Source: Straminergon stramineum (lineage: Eukaryota; Streptophyta; Bryopsida; Hypnales; Calliergonaceae). From it: 64,000 nt of DNA. The translations under genes were made by a program, and so were the position numbers. Below the pieces are notes generated by a model. It was not told the DNA's origin, searched no databases, and saw only the letters and a list, made by a program, of their open reading frames with translations. Location: assembly GCA_963920665.1 (NCBI GenBank), contig OY987272.1:7631001-7695000 (forward strand), in the 5' to 3' direction. Shown here one piece after another: positions 47,655 to 60,000 of this stretch. Every line of letters begins with the position of its first letter. The first letter of the stretch is position 1.

Positions 47655-47899
47655 TTAACCCCTAAGCACCCTAGAGCCCCAAACATGGCCTCCCAAAAAT
47701 GAAAGGTTGCCATGTTTGACTATTACAATCTTTTCAATGGTACGGTGAAATCATTTGTCCTTTTCCCCATAGCTCTGGACATGTCTCCACTACCAATCAG
47801 TATGGTCAATTTATGTGGATCTTGTTTTGGGTGACAATTTGATTAGAATGAGTTGAGAAGGGTCTAGATTTTGGGAAACATGCTCTGGGTGCTCAGGGG
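47655..47899. mobile_element. TTAA-family short element, right TTAA lost
   Basis: Left TTAACCCCTAAGCACCCTAG; right CTCTGGGTGCTCAGGGG then CGAT in place of TTAA. It ends about 900 bp upstream of the NPH3 start codon, at the point where G+C-rich promoter DNA begins. Confidence 0.6.
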
Positions 47900-48802
47900 C
47901 GATCGGCTATAGGTGGTTCTACCATAACGGCTCCATTGGAGCTCCACTTGCAGGCCCCTCCGTGGACTCTACGGACGCTGGACTCTACGTAGGCCTGGAC
48001 TCTACGCGCGGGCTCGTCTGGGCGGCAGCGGACGCCACGAACGTCACATTCACGGACGCGCACGCCCCATTGCGGGAGCGTTTCTCGCCCTGCTCCGTCC
48101 CTTTTGGTCTCTCTTGCATTAACTTCGTTGGGCCCGCCGTTCCCCCCCCTCATGCTCATGATCATGGCCGCATGGCTGCAGCAGAGCCAGTAGTAGTGAG
48201 TAGCCGCGCCTGTCAGGCCCGCGAGGCCGCTACCGCTCACCGCCATCGCGCACGGACTGCTGCCGCACGCGCTTGCCATTGTAGCGAACTTACAGTAGCG
48301 CTGCTCCCACAACAACAGTCCCATACGCTCATCTTAATAACAGCATTCCCATTCTCCCGCACTCGCCTTCCAATTCCTCCTTGCGCTTTGGTTGCAGCAT
48401 TTGGAGCTTCCGAATTGCGAACGGAGCGTCGTGACTGAGGAGGGAGGAGGGAGTAAGCTTATTAGTGAGTGAATGAACGGTCCCTGCCTGGGTGCTGACA
48501 CTGTGTGCGTCTCTGCGGGTTCCAAGTTGCTGCAGTAGACTTGGGGGCGCTGCAGAGATGACAGCTTGACGGAGGGCGCGGGGGGGAGATCCGTCTGTAG
48601 GACTTTGCATACAGTTGAGTTCTGGGGTTAGTTGCCGTGAGTGTAAGGTGAGGCGAGTGGAGTTCGTAATCTGCGTGAAGAAGGGCGTGAGAGGTTGAGC
48701 GGAATTGGACGTGTCCGTGCGTGTTTGTGCGAGTGCAGTTTGCGTGGGATCAGGGCCTTGATAGGGCGTTTCGTGGTTTATGAGGATTTAGGCCATGACA
48801 GT
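47900..48802 (+). promoter_or_regulatory. G+C-rich promoter/leader region of NPH3
   Basis: Abrupt change to G+C-rich DNA. A small GGACTCTACG triplication lies at 47964-48006. Overlapping open frames on both strands (47893-48610) reflect the base composition and show no domains. The transcription start cannot be fixed; the purine-rich stretch at 48430-48460 may lie in the 5' UTR. Confidence 0.45.
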
Positions 48803-51800
48803 ATGACAGTGCGTCGCATCGACTGTGACGAGAGGAGCCCGCGGGGTAGTCTGCGTCCCCAGATGGCCATCCTGACGCGGCACGCGGTGGAATCGGCGTT
48901 CCCGGGGGCCGTGGATGCGCGATGTCCCCCGCTCGTGAGAAGTGGGAATCCACGCTCGAAGTCGCAGCAGTTCGACGTCGTGGACAGCTGCAGCCCGCGG
49001 CTGCGCAAGCTCTCGTCGTCGTCTGCCAGCCCCGTGAGGAAACAGCACGCGAAATCAGGCAGCGCGTGCAGCAGCTCCTTCGACAAGAAAGGCCCCACTT
49101 GGTGCGCCTTCCTTCCTTCCATCCAACGTCGCAATTCACGTCCCACAATGTGGGATGCATTTGTGACGTTGGGGTAAACCCGCCATTGTTCGCGAGGGGA
49201 TGGATCCCTCCGCCATAGCCAAGTTGAAAGCTCCTACTTGCCAATGAAAATGCTTGACTAGCAGTTTCCGTTTCGTTGCAGGGTGGCCGCCACGATGCTG
49301 CAGAGCGACCTCTTGGTGGAAGTCGCCGACATGAGCTTCCACTTACACAAGGTATCTATCGCCTCCTCCTCCACCTGGAACCCTCGAATTCGTAACCCAA
49401 AAATGTCAACATTTGTGCTTCAGTGACGTGAATCTCTCGCGAAATCAGTGGGTCTCGTCTGCAACTTGCAACTTACACGATTCCTTGCGTGCTTTCGGAA
49501 CTAGAATTGAATTGTGGTGACACTTTGACAAGGTGGTGTCAATCCTTTTTGTGAGATGCGTGGTGTTACAGTGACAAGGTTACGTTCATTTTGTGAGACG
49601 CGTGGTGTTACGGTGGGAAGGATTCATTCATTTGCTTGTTGCGTGGTGTTACGGGGTGACAAAGGTGTCATTCATTTTGTGAGACGCGCGGTATTACGGT
49701 GACAAGGTTGCATTCGTTTTGTGAGATGAGTGATGTTACGGTGTCAAGGTTCCATTCATTTTGTGAGATTGGTGGTGTCACGATGACAACATTACATTCA
49801 TTTTGTGAGACGCGCGGGTGTTACGGTGACAAGGTGTCATTCATATTGTGGGATGCTTGCTGTCACCTCCTAAGGTTCCCTTCATTTTGTGCGATCCGTG
49901 CTGTTCTGCTGCTGCAAATGCGTCGTAGAATGAGAGGTTTCATGCATTTTGTGAGACGCTTCGTGCTCTGTTACTGCAAATACGTCGTAGATTTATGACC
50001 TCATTGTTGTGTTCCCATGTGCCAGTTTCCCCTCTTGTCCCGGAGCGGCCGCTTAAACCGCCTCGTCTTCGAGTCTCGCGACACAGAAAAGGACCACATC
50101 AAGCTCGACAACATGCCCGGTGGACCCTCCGCCTTCGAGCTTTGCATCAAGTTCTGCTACGGCATCCCCATCACGATCACCCGCTCCAACGTCGCCGCCC
50201 TCCGTTGCGCCGCGGACTATCTCGAAATGACGGAAGATCTGGAGCCCCAGAACCTCGTCTCCAAAACCGAGGATTTTCTCTCCTCCGAGATTTTCACCTC
50301 CTGGTCCGACTCCATCATCGTCCTCCGCACCTGCGCTTCTCTCCTCCCTATGGCGGAGACTCTCCAAATCGTGAAAATGTGCAGCGAGTCCATCGCTTGG
50401 AAAGCTTGCACAGACCCTCGCGGCATTCGCTGGTCGTATTCCAGCGTTGGGAGTGAGTCTCCTTCGCTTTCCCCCAAAGGCAGCAACAACAGCAACAGCA
50501 GCTCAGCGAAAAGCTCAACTTCTCTCATCCCGCTCACTCCCCACGACTGGTGGTTCTCCGACGTCGCGGAGCTTGATCTTCGCAGCTTCAAGGTCGTCAT
50601 GGAAGCCATCCAAACCAAAGGAATGCGTCACGACATGATGGGATCCGCAATTCTCTCGTACGCGTATCGCTGGCTACCCACATTGACAGAAACCACGCAA
50701 CATGAGGTACAGATTTCAGACAAGAAGAAGAACAAAGTCACGAAGCAGGACTCCGAGCGTGCCATTCTCGAAGGCATTGTGAAGCTTCTGCCGTCACAGA
50801 AAGACTCAGTTCCAGTAACAGGCTTACTTCGTTTACTCCGCGTCGCCATTCTTCTCGACGCAAGCCCCGCGTGTAAAAAAACTCTTGAAGCTCTTTCAGG
50901 GATGCAACTCGACCAAGCTACTCTCCCTGAGCTTCTGATTCCTTCCTGTCCGTTTCGTAGTGAAACTTTCTACGACGTGGGCACAGTGCATCGATGTTTG
51001 GACCATTTTCTAGTGCAAGACCACATCCAAACAAGCTCCTCCCAACGGGATATGCAGCTGCCCTCAAGCTCAGGACGTGACAAGAACGGGGATGTGTATG
51101 ATACTTCCCACTTGCGACCACCAGTTGGACCGCACACGGCGAAGATGAAAGTGGCCAAGCTCATGGACAGCTACTTGGCGGAGATTGCGAGGGATACGAA
51201 CTTGACGTTTGCGAAGTTTCAGGCGTTGGCGGAAGCACTTCCCGAATTTTCGAGGATTACGGATGATGGGCTGTATCGAGCGATTGATACTTTTTTGAAG
51301 GCGCATCCGGGGTTGAGTGAAAGTGAGAGGAAGAAGCTGTGTCGGATGATGGATTGTCAGAGGTTGAGCTTGGAGGCGTGTGTGCATGCGGCGCAGAATG
51401 AAAGGTTGCCGCTAAGGATTGTGGTGCAGGTCAGTCCAGTGGGTGGCGAGCTTTGATTTTTGCAATTATCGATCTTTACTGTTCCTTGTCCCTGCAGGTC
51501 TCACGTGACTTGAATCAGATTTGTTCGTTTGATTTTCAGATATCTATCAAGTTTCGGAAACTGGATTTAGGATTGTTCGTTTGGTTTCCAGAAATCGGTC
51601 AAGTCTCGGAAACTGGATTCTATTTCATTCTCTTGTGCTGTTTAGAAATCTACTGAGTTTCTGGAATTGGAATTAGGTTTATTTGTTTGGTTTCCAGACG
51701 TCTTTCAAGTTTCTGAACCTGGAATTAGGTTTATGCGCTCGTTTTCTTGCAATCTATCGAGTTTCGGAAACTGGCATGAGACCATTCTGTATCTGTAGAA

Positions 51801-53543
51801 TATTTTCCAAATCAGGCTTGAGACCTAATTTCTAGATACCGACTTTGGAATGCCCTTCACTGAAAATGAACGTGTGCCGTATTTTCATTTGGAAGACACT
51901 TGCTACATGAGGTTGGAAACCTCATTTTCAGATACAGATTCAGCAGTTGTTAGGAATGCTCATGTGCAAATTATCATCACTTTGTGCAGGGTGGACAAAT
52001 TCATGGCTATTTCAATTTGGCTACTATGTAACTAAAAATCAGCATTTTGTGTTCATTGGTGCAGGTGCTGTTTAGTGAGCAGCTGAAGTTAAGGAATGCC
52101 ATCTCTGGTACCCCTCTAGCACGAGCCGATCGCACTGCAGATTTGCCTATGCATCAACATCAGCATCACCAGCAGCAGCAGCAACTACAACAACAACAAC
52201 ATGATGCATCGCGGCCGACACAAACGCCAGTGCAAGATGGTGTTAGCTCCCAGATGGACATCAGGGCTTTGCAACAGGATGTTATGTTTATGAAGGCCAG
52301 ATTTGCTGAGTTGCAGAAAGATTATACTCAAGTCACACAACAGGTACTGATCTCTCCCCATCTCAGGCTCTGGGTTTCGCAATCTTTTGAGTTTAACAGT
52401 TGCAGACTTTGTTAGAAAATTTCACAGAAATCGTGAGAAAATTGCACATTCTCGTGTTCAAGGCTTTGCTTACATGGGGTAGCTTATTTTCTAGCTTATG
52501 TTCCATCACTCGTGGTATCAAGTTCCGTGTGTGAAGAGTCACTTGAAATTCAGGGGCGCAATTTCTAGAGTTCTCTGTGTAGTTTACAATTTGGGAATTT
52601 GGAGCATTCCCAGTGTTGTTGCTATCCGAATTTCGATTAATCTAGTGAGACTTCAATTAAGGTCTTCTAAGTAGAATCCTGCTCTTGAACCACGTTGAAT
52701 ACTTCTCGTATATTAGAATTAGCACTTCTGGGGCTCTGCAGTGTCAAGAATCTCCGTCTGCTTTTAAACAAAGCTTCTTTTTCTTCTCATTTTGAGAAGG
52801 TTTTCTTTGTATATCAGAACACTCTTTTGTTGCAAAGACTTGTTTCAATATGTAGGCCCAAATACACCAAGTTTTGCTAATCTGAAGACCTCTTAGTTGT
52901 GGATAATAGTATTTACTGAATGACGAAGGGTGTTTTTACTCCACAAACTGGCTCCAGACTTTAGTTACCTAGCATAACCTAAGGGACGGTGCGATCTATG
53001 GTGATCTGATGGCAAAAGAGAGACCATTTGGAAAGCTGAGTGTTGGAATAGAAATTGGTAAGAGGTGTGTGGTTATGACTTATAGCCCATCTCCCTTTCT
53101 TGAATGGCTACTTGCCACATTGAGATTATGCATAAGGTAGGAGGCGTGAAAAGTGTCCCTATTCTAAAAATGTCTTCTACAATTGAGGTACTTGTTGGAG
53201 GTTTCAATGTACCTCGAGCGAACATGACGCCTTCAAAGCCCTACGTCATTCCAACTTCCATATTTCATAACTGATTCCACACGAATCCAGAAGAGATGAA
53301 TCAAAGTGAGTTAGATGCGGCTGTCATCCATCTGTCACGGAAATTTCACGAAGAAAATTTTATCAATGTTTCATTCGTCTGACCCTGAGTGTGCTGTGGT
53401 GATGGCAGGTGGAGAAGCTAACAAAGCAGAAAGGGTCATGGGTGAAGCGGTTGTTTCAATCCAAGGACAATGGAGAGGTTCTCACTTCCTCCTCTCCCGC
53501 ACATCCACGGTGGAGTCGAGCATGGCGAAACTCCATCTCTTAA
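48803..53543 (+). CDS. NPH3: NPH3 phototropism scaffold (BTB-NPH3-coiled coil)
   Basis: Substrate adaptor of a CUL3 E3 ligase and phototropin-interacting scaffold at the plasma membrane. Five exons: 48803-49101, 49282-49351, 50026-51429, 52065-52343, 53409-53543, all GT-AG with consistent phase; 728 residues. Residues 1-100 are a basic/Ser-rich head. The BTB domain begins near SDLLVEVADMSFHLHKF (107 on), with FPLLSRSGRLNRLVFESRD, CAADYLEMTEDL and KACTDPRGIRWSY. The NPH3 domain runs from HDWWFSD (296) to about VLFSEQ (592), including LPSQKDSVP, LLRVAILL and AQNERLPLR. A His/Gln run follows, then the coiled coil MDIRALQQDVMFMKARFAEL. The protein ends RAWRNSIS, as in Arabidopsis NPH3, with the phosphorylatable 14-3-3-binding Ser third from the end (S726). 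The start is the first in-frame ATG of exon 1; the N-terminal head is unlike that of Arabidopsis. Confidence 0.93.
49530..49965 (+). repeat. Minisatellite in NPH3 intron 2
   Basis: About nine units of 44-52 bp with consensus pieces TTCATTTTGTGAGACGCG, TGGTGTTACGGTGACAAGG. Fills most of the 674-bp intron (49352-50025). Unit length varies and the last units drift to CTGCTGCAAATGCGTCGTAG. Confidence 0.88.
51515..51780 (+). repeat. ~57-bp degenerate tandem repeat in NPH3 intron 3
   Basis: Five units sharing TCGTTTGGTTTCCAGA, ATCTATC(A/G)AGTTTCGGAA and ACTGGATTTAGG. Lies in the 635-bp intron 51430-52064, right after exon 3. Confidence 0.75.
52344..53131 (+). other. NPH3 intron 4, first part
   Basis: Intron between the coiled-coil exon and the last exon (52344-53408). 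No exon-like frame; the rest of the intron is occupied by a repeat element. Confidence 0.7.
53132..53390. mobile_element. Diverged GGTAGGAGG-type element inside NPH3 intron 4
   Basis: ATAAGGTAGGAGGCGTG at the left. The internal order matches 28828-29161: TCATTCCAACTTCCATATTT, ATAACTGATTCCACACGAAT, AATTTCACGAAGAAAATTTT, TCATTCGTCTGACCC. The right TIR is eroded and the match runs to within about 20 bp of the splice acceptor at 53408. Confidence 0.6.
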
Positions 53544-55038
53544 ACTGGGTGTACAAGTATAAATAGCAGGCTGCTCAAATACCCTAGTTGCTGTGCGAGT
53601 CGTGTTTTTGGGTGTACCCTACATTGCAAGATTGCAGGAGGTAACAAACCCACCCCACAAACACTCCCGGTTTAATGGTCCAGGCATCACCTTAAACCTT
53701 AAACCCTAAACCTCACCTCAAACCTCACCCTCTACCCTTCTTGTACAGTTGCCCCCACCCTGGAAGTGTGATTCTTTCAGAAGGAAGAATGCATGCGTGC
53801 ATTGAGATGAACTGAACTTCCTCCACATGTACTTGTAAGTGATAGGAGCATATGAAACTGGGTCCAACATAGCCAAATTAGTGAAGATTTAAAATACTGT
53901 CCAGGTGATGAAACCTCGCTGTCCATGTTGTAGATAGAGTTGCCAGCTTTTTGCCTGCAGAGAATTAGTGAGAAGGAAAAACTCGGAGTTTGTTAGCAAG
54001 TTAATACGCTCCTGGTTGTTTTTTGATTGAGTATCTCCTTTGTACATTATTCAACAAGTGGAACTTGTATAAATGGCGGACGTTGCAGCAACGCTTGTTT
54101 CCTTCATTCAGCAGTTTCTCGAGTGGATTGTACTGAAACTGTTACTTGTCGAAAGGTATTTCCTACTTTGGTGTCAAACAGTGGCGTTAGTGTGAGTGTG
54201 AGTGTGAGTCTTAGATTTATGTTTGGATTAGATTCACCTTGCTTAACCCATTTTTACGCTAATGTGAGTATATCTTATACTCTGTACAATTTACATCGTA
54301 AGTTAGAGGATATGAAAACCTTTTCCAGCTACTGTCAGTTACTGACATCAACTCACCTCTTTCAACACACACTCGGTTGGTCTTCAAGTTGAAAGTTCGG
54401 TGTAAGCATTAACTTGGATAAATGTCTGAGGGCACTGATATTTTTGAAAGGACATGGGATTGTCGACTCTTCAATTCCTTCAATAAACCTCCCATTGTGA
54501 ATGGAAATTTGCTGTGAATGATCGTAAGGAATCATCCTATGCTTTGAGAGATAAAAGAGAATTTTTATCTCAAGAGTGATCTCTACAGCGCTCTGTTAGT
54601 AGTGGTCTCCAAATGACGGCACACTTGTGCGTTGTTTGAATCAATGTCCGGGAAGAACCGGCGGCTAGTTCAATGATAGCCGGTGGAATTGGTAAAAGAC
54701 CAGTTGCAATTTGAAAAAATCGGCTAAAAACCGGTGGAAAAAAAAAAAAAAAAATCGATTTTGAATGGGAAATAGAGAAGATAACCGGACTCTGTACTTG
54801 AAAAACCGGTTCAATGTGGGAATTGTAGGATAATAGCCGGTAAAACTCAAAAAACTTTCCGAATGCTGGTTTGAATTTCTTAAACTGATGGGAATAATAT
54901 CCTGTACCTTGGTTCGTTTCTCAATTCATGATGATTCTGAAGTCTTGCTTTCAGTTGCAATTTTTACAATATATTTCACGGCATATTTTTAGTCACTTAG
55001 TACAAGAACTTGATGAGGTGTTGTCTACTTTCAATCCC
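53544..55038. other. NPH3 3' flank
   Basis: Probably includes the 3' UTR. Contains ACCTTAAACCCTAAACCTCA-type telomere-like words near 53690-53715 and an A-run with several ACCGG words near 54655-54845. No gene recognised. Confidence 0.45.
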
Positions 55039-55283
55039 TTCATTCTCCCTTAATATCCTTCAGATAATGATCAGCTAGCTAGCTGGGTGTGTGTCTACAC
55101 AATAGATGTTTCTTCTCTTCTATTGGGTTCATATGCTATACCAACCCAGGTCAAATAGTTTGAATGTGAGACAAATGTGCCACAACAGGCAATGAGGGTG
55201 TGGCAAGTGTCCATAATATTCCAGAATGTCATTGAAGAGAGGGCCCGATTAAAGAGGTTTGAGTGGTAGGGTATGCCCATATG

Positions 55284-55321
<38 letters not shown>

Positions 55322-55455
55322 TTCCAACATCCTCTTCATTCCGGCGCCGACCATAAAGGTTGGCGTTCCATTTCATTCTCCCTCAGATAATGATCAGCTA
55401 ACTTAGCTGTGTGTGTGTGTGTCCACTTGGCAGATAGTTTCTTCTAGCTGCTGTT
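55039..55455 (+). repeat. Tandem duplication, ~330-bp period, with (CT)n microsatellite
   Basis: TTCATTCTCCCTTAATATCC then CAGATAATGATCAGCTAGCT at 55039-55085 recurs as TTCATTCTCCCTCAGATAAT then GATCAGCTAACTTAGCTGTG at 55373-55410, followed in both by a TGTGTGT run, a CTTCT stretch and (A/T)TTGGGTT. A (CT)n tract is at about 55286-55324. Confidence 0.7.
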
Positions 55456-55825
55456 GGGTTGTACCTTCCAAAAGTACCTCAAAAGCGATGAATAATAATT
55501 TGAAGTTCCGACCTCGATCAGTCATTGCACCTTGAATGGAATGCCGTCCAAGAGAAAAAACGGCGGGGGGAGCATTCATGTGGCTCAACCCGGAGCTGGG
55601 CTGGGAATCATTCACTCGGTCGTTCCTGGAAACTGAAGACGGGTGCAAACGAATCCACCAATCATGGACACCAGGGCTTTTTCGAGGGGGCGAAATAGTC
55701 AGTGCCAGATTGCACAACCCTCAAAATAATTTTGTTTACAAAAAATGCTGACAGACCGTGACAATTTTTCGCCATACAACTTCCAAATCCAAAAAAACAG
55801 AATTTGTTTTGGATGGAATTGCCAG
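55456..55825. other. Unassigned DNA
   Basis: Mixed base composition, with open frames on both strands (55403-55751) that have no recognised domain. Nothing firm is seen. Confidence 0.35.
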
Positions 55826-56225
55826 ATTGCCAGATTGTCAAATTCCATTGAAAACAGAATTGTGGATACGACGTGATATCGATGTGCTTCTGTAAATTTG
55901 ATACTAGTTTCTATCCTGTTCAATGTGTGTTTGAAGGGTGAAATTCGGAGCACCACTACAACCGATTTATATATATCGCCGCTTTGACACTTCATACAAA
56001 ACGAAAAAAAAACAGACCTGAAATTGCAATTGCCAGATTGTCGATGAAAACAGGATTGTGGATACTACTTATGTGGTAAGTTATGTGCTTATGTAATGAG
56101 ATTGTTTCTATCCTATTCAATGTGTGGATGAAATGGTGAAATTCGGAGCACCACTAAAGTTACAACCGATTTGTATCGCCGCTTTGGTACTTCATAAGAA
56201 GTGGAAAAAAAACACCCTGAAATTC
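55826..56225 (+). repeat. ~200-bp tandem duplication
   Basis: Two copies, 55826-56028 and 56029-56225. Shared blocks: TGCCAGATTGTC, GAAAACAG, TTGTGGATAC, TTTCTATCCT(G/A)TTCAATG, GTGAAATTCGGAGCACCACT, ACAACCGATTT, TATCGCCGCTTTG and ACTTCATA. No coding frame spans both. Confidence 0.85.
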
Positions 56226-57000
56226 GACACTTACTGTTAGTTAACATCAGAAACATTCAACAACTGTTCCTGCAATTGATTATTCCCCCGTTTTTTCCTG
56301 AGTTTGTGATTGGAAAAAAACTGAAGCGCCGGGTTGGGTTCAGTTCGGAGGGTCGGAGAAAAGTGCCATACTATCCACTGCTGCAAAACTCGTTGACTGT
56401 TTCTGAAAGGGTGTCTGGGCGGGGTGGTGGTGGTAAGGTAGCAACTCAATGAATCATGGTCGCTTGCATCATTTACGAATCATTTCCAAAGCAATAAGAC
56501 AGGTGACAATCATAGCCGCCTCTGGCTGCGTTTGGCTGGTCACTCACTTCTGGAGCAGCAGGTGGCATGGCGGAGGTGGGTGAGAGAGTGAGAGAGAGAG
56601 ACAGAGAGAGCATCTCCTGCCACCCACACTTGGCTTGGTTTGGTTGGAGCTTCCCACATGGATTTTTTTCAAGGGGAGAGTCAGTGGTGGAGTCGGGGAT
56701 CCGGACTGGCAAGAAGACAAGGCGGGGTTGGCTGGAAAATCTCCTGCTGCGGTCCGGAGCAAGAGGGTTGGCAAAGGACTTCTTTAGCAATAGACTGTAG
56801 TTGCCGGTGGCAGGTGAAATTACGAAAAAATCTAAAAATGTCGAATGTTCCTACAAATTTGCACCTAGGTGACTTATGTAGCATAGAAAATGTATAGAAA
56901 TTCTGATAAATTTTAACTTTCCCACCTGAAAGTTGTGGAAATTTTTTTATATTGTGATTGATGTGATTAATGCCTTTGTAGGACATTAGTCACAACGTAC
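56226..57000. other. G+C-richer unassigned patch with (GA)n tract
   Basis: 56300-56820 is G+C-richer with a GA microsatellite at about 56582-56612. On the minus strand a CT-rich stretch precedes ATGCCACCTGCTGCTCCAGA and a GTGAGT donor, so a minus-strand first exon is conceivable, but no downstream exon was found. Confidence 0.3.
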
Positions 57001-60000
57001 TAAGCCTTCTACAACATTTACCTCTTGATTCTCAGAATTGTTCAATTCACAACACTTATCTCTTCATTCACAAATGGTTTTGGGTGATTTGACCTCCTCA
57101 CTCATCTCCAATTTTATTTCTAGAGATACATAAGAACTATTTATTTGCCATGCATCATAAAATTTAGAAATTTGGAATTCATATATAGGTAATCAAAGGC
57201 TCCAAATTATCTAGAGGTGGTGTGCAAAATAGATTAATCAAGCAAAAAATAGGGGGTCTTTTTTGTAACATGCACTCCTAGGAAAAAATTGGGGACTTTA
57301 GGTAGAGAAGCAAGGAGGGGGGGGGCACCCTAGCCTACGAATGTGACTACAACTTCCAAGTTGGCATCATCATCACCATGTTGGCCTTTCACTTGTTTGA
57401 ATATGGAATCCAATAATGACAATGGGCCATGAAGGTCCCTTCTACAAACTAATTTTTTTTTGGGTCGAGGCCAAATCTACAAGCCCTGCATGTCTATATA
57501 TGCAACTATAGTGTTGATGGGGGATTGAATTTCACCCAAGCGCTTTAGACATCTCAAGAATTTGTTGGTAGGACTATTTTAGTAATGGGTAGGAGAAGCT
57601 TTGAGGTTCAATGAGAACTAAAGGGAGTTTGACCTTATAAAAAAGTTTTTTTTAGTTTTTTTTAGTTTTTTTAATATTTTATGTTGACCTTGGAATTTTT
57701 TTTTTATATTTCGTTTTTTTGTTGGAAGAGTTTGGGGGACATAAGGTGGGTACCATTGACCCAAATCTACCATCATCTTTCTAGGTACATCTCCAAAATC
57801 CTATATGGACCTATGGGGAAGAAACAATTTTGGAACCTCTACCAAAAAGAAATTCACCCTTCATAAATTTTACATATAGCATCCAAATGCCACACTCTTT
57901 GGTGAGTTTGAACCTCCTTCCACTTGACAATAAGAAAGTATAGGTAAAAGTAATAAAATCTATATTTAATAATAGTAAATTCTGTCAATTGTAATTAGTG
58001 ACAATAGTAGGTGCACAAACCTTACTCTTATTCAACTTGAAGAAGAACCAAATATACAAAAAAGAATGTCATGCTATGGCCTACCCTCCTTGGCTTACAC
58101 TTAAGATAATTCCCTTGCTTTGAGCCCATATTCTTGGGCCTTCAATAGTGTTTCAGAGACCACATGCTTTGGTTCTATAATGACATGTAGGTTTTTGAAC
58201 TTCGTTGGTATATATCCTACATTCTTCATTATAACATCACTAAAATGTAAAATGTAGCACCAATATTTCTATTTACCTTAATTAATGTGCTTTGGAACTA
58301 GAATCTAATATTTGAGTGCATAGTCTAATTGAAGGCCATGACTTTTATGTTTTGATTACAACTCAATGAAGATGGAAATACACTTGAGTTCTAAGACTTT
58401 GACAATAGGTCTAATTAAAGGTCACATGTTTTAATCCAGATGCAATACTTGAGTTATATTTAGACAAAAAAATTAAATTAGAGGTTCCATTTTGTTGCCA
58501 TCATTACAATGAAGATAGCAACATATTTGAATGTGAGTTAAATAAAAGACTACCTAGATAATATTGTTTTCATTAAAATGAGAGAATTCTTTGATCATGG
58601 GAGGTGATGAGGCCTACTTTCTAACCAAAATGAGACAACAAACCACTACATACAAACACAAAAACAAAAGAATAATAGTATGTAGAATTTCTGAATTGCT
58701 TGAAACATAAAAATGAGAAAATTTGATTTTGAGAGATTCATGTATTTATCATAAATAGGGATTTTTGTTGCAAATTTAACAAGTATTTCAATTCTAATCT
58801 GATAACGAAGATTGCAATAATGTATGTACCAGATGTGTGTGTGATTCACTAAGGCGTAGATTGATTTCTATAAAATATCTATAGAATGCTTTAATTTATT
58901 TAAGGAAACTCAATTTGTAATATAGACAACTATCATGTGTGCAATTTACTCCTCATCTTCTCCATTGCCTTCAAAATCTCTAGTCCTCGATTGTACCCAT
59001 TATCAATGTGATGGAACATCTCCCATCATCGTGACTATAATGACTTGTAGTCCCATGCATCCACAATTTGAGTGATGCATTGAGTATGTGACACTCCATC
59101 ATGTGTTCTCCTCATTGCACCCCTATAGATGATGCACGTTGGCATGGAAGTGAGGGTAGAATAAGAGGGGACATGTATCAAGGCGTTATATAAAAACTTC
59201 ATCATTCTTTTATCAAACTTTTCAGCAAATCCTCAATGGTATGGCAATGCTTCAATCTCTATGCATCCATGGCGACAAAGTAAATAAGATTCTTTTGCAA
59301 TGCATAAAATTCTAGTTTTGTAAGCTTGAAAACAATTCCCATTCTTGCCTTGTAGTAGTGGATATATGGATGGAATTGAGAGTCAATATCAAACCAAATT
59401 TTGGTATGAGTACAAAGTGTGTTATTCCCCCCCTCCCCTTGTTTTTACTTATGGGTTGGATAAGTGTACCTTCGAAAGGCCACTCAATATTACACAAACC
59501 TCCCAACAATGTGCATAAGAATTTGTCACATCCTATTCGTGCTTGTTTGTTGAGCTTGGATTGATGATGCTCATAGTTGCAATTTACAATACATCTTCAT
59601 GATTTTGGAAATTTAGAGTATCCTTCATCTAGAAGAGATTGGTAACAAGAATTGTAGGTGGATTGTTGTAAAAACAACCATGATTCAATTACATCAAAAA
59701 TCTAGGAGATCATGTCATTGGAGAATGTCCATATAACATTGTTCAACATCTCTTAGTTTAGGGCACTCTAACAATAAAATATCATCAATTGTCCTAGGTT
59801 GACTTACTAAAATGAATACATCTAAGGTATGTACACCCATAATCAATACTACCCAAAATGCGAAACTAAAAGTGTCATTTAAAATCAAGGTGTTTAACAA
59901 GGTGTCTACAATCAAAACATGAATCTAGTGTTGGTTCTTGATACACCTAGATACAATGTGTTAAAGTTTTATAACTTATTCATAAGATGTCCAAATAATG

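Noticed and set aside
14723..47900. Searched for LTR retrotransposon or transposase coding remnants
   Set aside because: No reverse transcriptase, integrase, protease or DDE motifs recognised in the open frames; only non-coding elements seen.
47893..48610. Long overlapping open frames on both strands (143 and 158 codons)
   Set aside because: G+C-rich composition suppresses stops here; no domain in either frame, and the region fits the NPH3 promoter and leader.
48750..49244. 164-codon minus-strand frame
   Set aside because: Antisense shadow of NPH3 exon 1; Arg/Pro/Ser-rich translation without a domain.
56473..56790. Possible minus-strand first exon with a CT-rich leader and GTGAGT donor
   Set aside because: No continuing exon found at lower coordinates and no recognisable protein; left as an unassigned patch.
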